Shown one piece after another: positions 26,458 to 64,000 of a stretch of DNA of 64,000 nt. Made by a program: the position numbers and the translations under genes. Below the pieces are notes generated by a model. It saw nothing but the letters and a program-made list of their open reading frames with translations, did not search any database and was not told the DNA's origin. The stretch comes from Eleginops maclovinus (taxonomy: Eukaryota; Chordata; Actinopteri; Perciformes; Eleginopidae): the NCBI RefSeq assembly GCF_036324505.1, contig NC_086366.1, forward strand, positions 21,840,927 through 21,904,926, written 5' to 3'. How positions within the stretch are numbered: the stretch's first letter is position 1; every line of letters begins with the position of its first letter.

Positions 26458-26463
26458 GTTTAA
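26458..26463 (-). promoter_or_regulatory. Possible snx19 polyadenylation signal
   Basis: An ATTAAA hexamer on the minus strand lies about 31 bases after the snx19 stop. A GT-rich stretch follows it. If used, the 3' UTR would be unusually short. Canonical AATAAA hexamers on this strand occur only about 1 kb or more further on (near 25505 and 24903), so either could be the true site. Confidence 0.3.
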
Positions 26464-26494
26464 TCTGGGTGTGCCGGTGTGCCTGTGGGTTTCC

Positions 26495-58329
<31,835 letters not shown>

Positions 58330-59600
58330 TCATGCCAGAGCAACATCACACCTTGAACAAAAACAATGGAGAATACAGATATCTATTATATTAAAACAGA
58401 AGCTGAAGAAATTAAGTAGGTTAAGAGTCAGATCGAGTATTTGCTACTGACCCCTTTTCCTCAAGCTATTTTTTCATGTACTATGGTGCTGTAATTAACC
58501 ATGGAGAACAGTGTTGCCTAAAATTGGCAGGTTGTATTAAATGATCTTGCCTTAAACCACAGAAACCAACTATGGCTCATACTTGATATTTTTAGTATAG
58601 TTTTGTTAGAGACAGATGTAACTACTTAACATTTTGCAACACCAATATCAGCTGAATTAATAAGATATTAAGAAGGGATTTGTTATTCATACCTCATGTA
58701 CACTTTTTAATCATACCACAATGCATTAATAATAAACTGCTTATTTAACTGAACAGCATTTGCAAAGCCAAATCAAATACATATGGACATTGATGCTAAG
58801 TTTTCTCGACAGTTAATGTGTTTTAGCTTGAACTACTAACGTTAGCACAACCTGTGTTTAGAAAGTTATTATTTAAGCTGTATTCATCATTTATTGTAAC
58901 CCCCACAAGCTACGTAACGTGTCTGGATTATGATATCGTTACCTGGTTGCCTGAGAAAAATGTTTTTTAAGCCATTTTCCTCCATTACATGCGACAGAAG
59001 AATATTCGGCACACAGATGTTTCGACCTGGAACAATATATTCCAAAAATTATATATAGGTTGCGATTCATTTGACGTTTTAATCCTGCTCGGTCTACACC
59101 TTCACTTTTACGCTGGTGTTAATTCATCACTAATGGAACAGGACTCGAGATGGAAGGCGGGGGCTTACAAATTGAAATACAAATAAAACTAGGCTTTATC
59201 GCGTGCTGAATTCATGCCGAAATGAATAGAAGATACCAATCATTTGTTTGAGGTCGGTAGTTATGTCGTGTAAAGTGTACCTTCATGCCAATAATCATGA
59301 CTAACTTAAATTGATACATTTGTGGCTTGCGTTTGGCTAGGACCAAGCTAGCTAACGTTACAACTTAGAGAGCACATCACGCGTGCAGTGTAAAGTCATG
59401 CATAATGATAAAGTGTCATCCTTTCCGAGATCAACATGTCCATAGCTATCAAAAAAATAAATAATAAAAAACCTGCACGAGCTGTCATGGCACGAGATGT
59501 GAGGTCTCATGAGCGTCTTGATGACAACTGCTTCTCTGGTTTGTTTACTTCCTGTATCATGACGTATGTTGAAATGAAATAGCCTCCCTGTGGCTCCCAA
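58330..59600 (-). promoter_or_regulatory. snx19 5' flank, possible non-coding first exon
   Basis: No coding sequence seen. A good minus-strand donor (AACCAG|GTAACG) lies at 58942/58943, and an AAG acceptor preceded by a T-rich run lies at 58352-58354. Together they could join a non-coding exon to exon 1. Upstream, 58880-59540 is somewhat richer in CpG than the rest of the window. It holds ETS-like (ACTTCCTG) and CRE-like (ATGACGTA) sites near 59545-59565. The start of transcription cannot be set from sequence alone. Confidence 0.4.
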
Positions 59601-59654
59601 GCAACTGCAATTCTTTAGAAACTTGAAAATTAGATCTAAAAAAACCAGAAGAAA

Positions 59655-59755
59655 AATAGTGCCTCAAATTCATTTTTTCTTATATTTTAATGGTGGTTGG
59701 CAAACAACGTTTGGAAGCATTACCGCCACCTACCGATATGGAGTGTGAGTCTGGA
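59655..59755 (-). repeat. Dispersed repeat with GGTAGGTGGCGGTAATGC motif
   Basis: The minus strand carries GGTAGGTGGCGGTAATGC and then GTTTGCCAACCACC, a signature I recognise from a very common fish retroposon-associated repeat. It adjoins the 3' tail of the LINE and lies upstream of snx19. Confidence 0.6.
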
Positions 59756-59808
59756 TACTAGTAACACCAAAACAAATAAAAATAAAAATAATAATAATAA
59801 TTCTAAAT

Positions 59809-62800
59809 TCAACTGATCAGAACAGTTCTTCTCAAGAAATTAAACAATAAACTGAAGCAAACCTCACTTGATTTTTTCTGCAGGATTGTACTTATGTTTA
59901 AAGGCTCACTTTCTGATTCCAGCTCCTGGATGAGTTGCTGTCTCTGCTGGACAAATTTAGCAAAGTATTCTACTACATGTTCCACATTCTCTGCACTGTT
60001 ACATACACTACAATTACCATCAGCATGTTTCTTTAAAATAAATAGTGTACTACTTAACCCAGTATGCCCAAATCTCATCCTAGAGATTATGTTTTCCTCT
60101 TGAGTAGTTCTAGATGTTGACCTTGCTTCACCAACATACCTTTGTACACTATAGTACTTCCTCCTGGTGATAGCATTGTTACAATCATTTTTTTCCTCTT
60201 AGACTTGGCCTTGACTATGGTCTTAATTTCAGCCTTACTAAAACTTATATTCATGGTGACTTCAGATGACTCACACGCTTTCTTAGCGTTCTTATCTGCT
60301 TGCTCATTTCCTTTGACTCCTAAATGAGCAGGAACCCATAGGAGAGTGACGTTAATATCACACTGTTATCTACTTATCATCTGTGCAATTTCTAGAACAA
60401 TGTCCTTTCTGGATTGAGAACTTTTGTGTTGAATACTCATCATTGCAGATGCAGAATCTGAAGCAATTAGAACCCCATGCCTAGGCCTGTTACTCTCAAC
60501 TCAGGCCAGGGTCATGAGGATCGCTACCAACTCTGCAGTATAAACAGCAAGATCATTATTCAGTCTTTCTCTTTTACAGATCTTGAGACTAGGAATTACA
60601 AAGGCAGCTCCAACTTTTCCATCTTCTAATTTTGATGCATCGGTAAATATCACACTTAAATATATCACAATTTTGTCCCCATACATATCTCTAATATGAC
60701 ACTCTACTATAACACTATTGATTTCCTCACACTTGCTTAATTCTAAAAGCTCTAAATCTATAACTGGGTTTTTCAGTAACCATAATGGAACTACTGAAAA
60801 GGACACTGAAGGACACACATTCAGCAACTGGAGCTCCATTTCTGCTGCTTTCTGATCAATAATCCACCCAAAGCTTCTACCTTGGCGTTTATCTCTTTCT
60901 TGACAATGCAGCAAAGAGGAATGAGTAATATGGTCCTGCTCATGCCCTCTCAGATTAGCCCAATATACCAGGGTTAGCTAGTCCCTCCTGATATGTGGTG
61001 TTTCACCCATCTCCACCTGGATTGCATTAACTGGGGTAGTCTTCATTGCTCCACAGCATAATCTCAATGGTTTGTGTTGGATTACATCCAGTTTCACCAA
61101 CAGTGATTTAGCTGCAGACCTGTAAGCCACGCACCCATAGTCAAACACTGATCTAATGAAACTAATATAGATAGTTCTCATAGCTGACCTATTTGCACCC
61201 CAATCCACCCCACGCAAGCAACGCATCACATTTAAAACCTTCTTACACTTTCCAATCATCTTCTGGATATGTACAGACCAAATAAGTCTCTTGTCAAACC
61301 ATAATCCCAAATATTTAAAACTATCAACTCTTTCCAAACCTACACCTGATCAATTCAATTTAAACTCTTGGGGAATATTCCTTCTAGTAAAGAAAACAGT
61401 TTTGGTCTTTTCTATGGAGATCCTGAATCCCCACTCAAGGGCCCACATTTGAACATCATGTACTGCCTGTTGCATCTTATTGACAACATAGTTCACATTC
61501 CTACTCCTCATCTACATAGCCCCATCATCCGCAAATAGTGCCACATTAATTGATCTGTCTATATATTTTTTTATTTCATTAATCATACACAAGAATAGCA
61601 CTGGAATTATAATGCTACCTTGCGGGGTGACATTCTCCACTACATATTCATTGCTAACTGCTTCATTAATTTTGACAATGATCCTCCTACCAGTTAAAAA
61701 GTCACTAATCCACTTAAACATTTTTCCTTTGATACCCATCTGTCTCAGTTTAATGAGAAGGCTCTCTCTCAACATCATGTCATATGCTTTTTCCACATCA
61801 AAAAATATAGTTAAAACTGTGTCTCTATTAACCTGGGCGTTCCTGATTGAATCCTCACTAGAGCAACTACAGGATCCATAGTCCCCCTTCCCTTCCTAAA
61901 TCTGCTCTGATAGCTGTGAAGCAGATTTTTTGTTTCCAACCAGTAAACCAATCTGTCATTGACTAACCTTTCTATCACCTTACCCATTTGGGACGTTAAT
62001 GCTATCGGTCTGTAGTTGCTTGGATTCTTTGCGTCATTCCCAAGTTTCCTGATGGGTACAATAACAGATTGCTTCCATGCTGCTGGAATAACTCCCTCCA
62101 ACCACACCTTATTGAATAACCTCAATACTACCTCCTTCCCTTTATCAGTTAACTTGTCTTACATTTCATAGCAAATCATATCCCTCCCTGGAGTAGACTT
62201 CCCAACCTTCTTTAAAGCACTATTAAGTTCATTCAAAGTAAACAGGAAATTAAGAACTTCCCCATCTCCTACATCCTCACTTAAAACGTCTCTGTATTTC
62301 CTTGGTGTTGTTTCTCTTCCCGTTATTTCCTCCTAAGTTAGATTTCCTAAGCTATGCACCTTTACCAATGCCTTAGCTACAGCTTCAGCCTTATCTTTAC
62401 TATTAGTAATAAATCTTTGCTCCTCATTCATTACTGGATACTCAAAGTCCCTCCCATTGCCTCTCATCTTCTTAATCATGCCCCACACTCTTTGAATTGG
62501 AGTTGTTCTTTCAATCAACTCTCCAACTCTCCAAAACTTTCTCCAATATTCCCTTTTCGCACTCTTAACTGTTCGTCTCACCACAGCTTGACATTGTTTA
62601 TATTTAACTAAATTTTCAAAATTTAAGGTCTGCTTTAGGGTTTTGAAAGCCTTATTCTGTTCTCTGACAGCCCCATTACATGCCTCAGACCACCAAAGGA
62701 CCATTCTTCCTCCACTACCAGGAGTGGACTTAGGAATAGTTACCTCAACAGTGCTAATTATGCTATTAGTTACTGCATGGCACATGAGGTCAACACTGAC

Positions 62801-63550
62801 ACCATCCCTAATACCCACCAGCCCGCTCTCACTGATCTCTGAAAAGGATTCCCACTTTACCCTCTCTAACATCCATCTCCCATTCCTTACCACTTGTTCT
62901 CTTACTAGCTCAATCTCCAACTGGACCACCAGGGGGTAATGATCACTACCCAAAGTACTCTCATTTAGCACCTCCCAACTGCACCTACTAGCCAAAGCTT
63001 GAGATACAATTGTGAGATCTATGACAGACCCACTACCTTTTGCAACATCAATTCTTGTATAAGAACCATCATTCAAACAAACAAATTCTTTATCATCTAA
63101 AAAATCTTCAATTATACTACCATTGATATCATTTCTATCCTCCCATAGTGAGCTGTGAGCATTAAAATCCCCACACCAGATGACCTTCTCACCCAAACCC
63201 TCCCAAATGTCCTCTAAATGTCCTGACTCAATCTGTTTACATGGATTATAAAAATCACTCACTCCCTCTTCTTTAGTCCATACATCAACACATATATATT
63301 CCAATGCATCTCCTCTCTTTATCTCCCTATATTGTAATCCCTGCTTTACAAAAGTTACACACCCTCCACCATTACCCTCCACCCTACCCCTCCTGATACT
63401 AGAGTATCCCTTGATCACAAAATCCAATGAACTCTTTAACCAGGACTCCTGTATACAGATCACATCTGGTTTGTTGCTTAGATCTTGAATAAAGCCCTTA
63501 AACTCCTGCCCATTAGATATAAGACTTCTAGCATTCCATTGCAAAACCAC
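59809..63550 (-). pseudogene. LINE ORF2 (endonuclease/RT/RNase H), broken
   Basis: ORF2 begins without a visible ATG (GTG at 63550) with LQWNARSL, the first endonuclease motif. CIQESW, WCGDFNAHS and GSDHYP follow, giving the APE catalytic set (62900-63550). RT motifs are RPIALTSQMGKVIERL (about 62000), FFDVEKAYD, TPQGSIIIP and FADD (about 61530). RNase H motifs are FTDASKLEDG (about 60650), YTAELVA, SDSASA and WVPAHLGVKGNEQAD (about 60330). The end has a C..C....H-type knuckle near 60010. In-frame stops occur near 62335, 62160, 61510, 61350, 60980, 60500 and 60365, with a one-base insertion near 61857. TPQGS with III instead of the usual SVIS/P context is also divergent. Confidence 0.9.
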
Positions 63551-63552
63551 TA

Positions 63553-63785
63553 CTTTTGACTTGTCAATCGTGATGGAGGAATAGTCTCAGGTGCTTCGTC
63601 TATCTTAATAAGATCAGCACTTATCTTTTCCCAAGATAAATTACTCAAATTTAGGAACTTAGCAGCAGCCTTCACTATGGTTCTGATTTTCTCTTGTTTT
63701 TGGCTTGTTCAGTACAGTTTATCACATAGGCTATAAACAGTACCAAACGTTCTGAATTAATCATGATTTCACCCTGCATGTTATT
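63553..63785 (-). pseudogene. LINE ORF1, 3' end only, frameshifted
   Basis: The last 40 or so codons read KAAAKFLNLSNLSWEKI and continue to a TAG just before ORF2. An upstream block (SERLVLFIAYVINCTEQA) is in another frame, with a one-base shift near 63695. The rest of ORF1 is cut off by a second LINE end. ORF1 of this class is a nucleic-acid-binding protein; the zinc-knuckle part is not in the window. Confidence 0.6.
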
Positions 63786-63789
63786 CTGG

Positions 63790-64000
63790 CTTTATTTGTT
63801 TCCTTGCTCTCTTTCTTTTTTCTTTTTTTTCTTTTAACAATTTTTATTTGAATTTTCAAGTTATATTGCACTTTGTTAGCAGCACACATTGGTCATAAAT
63901 GTACACAAACATAAAATGGCTGCAATATCCAGCTGAATTCCAATTTCCCTTGCCCATCCCTCCCAATCCCAGCTGTCCCCTCGAGTTCAGATTTAATAAG
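63790..64000 (-). mobile_element. L1/Tx1-like LINE 3' end with poly(A)
   Basis: On the minus strand a G-rich GGGATTGGGAGGGATGGGC is followed by a tail reading AAATTCAAATAAAAATTG. A poly(A)-rich run broken by G (63794-63836) follows. This is a retrotransposon 3' UTR, polyadenylation signal and tail. It abuts the interrupted ORF1 of the I-type LINE, so it is inserted into it. The body lies outside the window. Confidence 0.65.

Larger units (their letters stand above)
59760..63790 (-). mobile_element. I/Nimb-type LINE with RNase H, decayed
   Basis: A near full-length non-LTR retrotransposon in the same direction as snx19. The order on the minus strand is the end of ORF1, then ORF2 with apurinic endonuclease, reverse transcriptase, RNase H and a C-terminal CCHC-type knuckle, then a (ATT)n/(ATTTTT)-type tail at 59770-59805. 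The combination of APE endonuclease and RNase H in one ORF2 places it in the I superclade. Nimb is my best guess from the C-terminal block VDYGC..YRSAAKS-like sequence. Several stops and at least two frameshifts make this copy inactive. Confidence 0.9.

Noticed and set aside
62354..62939. Plus-strand frames opposite LINE ORF2
   Set aside because: Antisense shadows of the endonuclease region.

Overview
The window is vertebrate nuclear DNA, most probably from a teleost fish. It is AT-rich and mostly non-coding, with one intron-containing gene and many repeats. The repeats include long (CA)n/(TG)n arrays, a GATA/GACA block, a Tc1 remnant, hAT-like ends, tRNA-type SINE sequence and a LINE with an RNase H domain. 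This mixture is typical of teleosts. The species cannot be named from the sequence.

The one protein-coding gene I can establish is snx19 (sorting nexin 19), on the minus strand. Thirteen coding exons between 58329 and 26495 join in phase with consensus-type splice sites. They give 2946 nt, or 981 residues plus stop, close to the roughly 990 residues of the mammalian protein. The order is an N-terminal membrane hairpin, a PXA domain (exons 1-3), a low-complexity acidic linker (exon 3), a PX domain (exons 3-6), a variable linker (exons 7-9) and a nexin C-terminal domain (exons 10-13). Intron 10 is about 19.4 kb and holds most of the repeats. The other introns run from about 80 bases to 4.3 kb.

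Region by region: 1-26 kb is downstream intergenic DNA with no gene I can support. It contains a dispersed repeat near 1.3 kb, a hAT-like end and a palindromic MITE-like element near 4.4-5.3 kb, a retroposon/GATA-GACA cluster at 10.6-11.7 kb, and further repeats at 14.8, 16.4 and 21.0 kb. From 26.5 to 58.3 kb is snx19. From 58.3 to 59.6 kb is its 5' flank, with a possible non-coding first exon. From 59.7 to 64.0 kb is a decayed I/Nimb-type LINE in the same orientation as snx19. Its ORF1 is interrupted by the poly(A) end of a second, L1/Tx1-like LINE.

I found no clearly new biological system. The most useful observations are the split start region of snx19 (an overlapping upstream ORF followed by a second in-frame ATG in better context), the nested LINEs, two opposite copies of one repeat flanking a CA array, a G15-bearing palindromic element, a 7-bp minisatellite, and two GC-rich multi-frame open patches of unknown origin.
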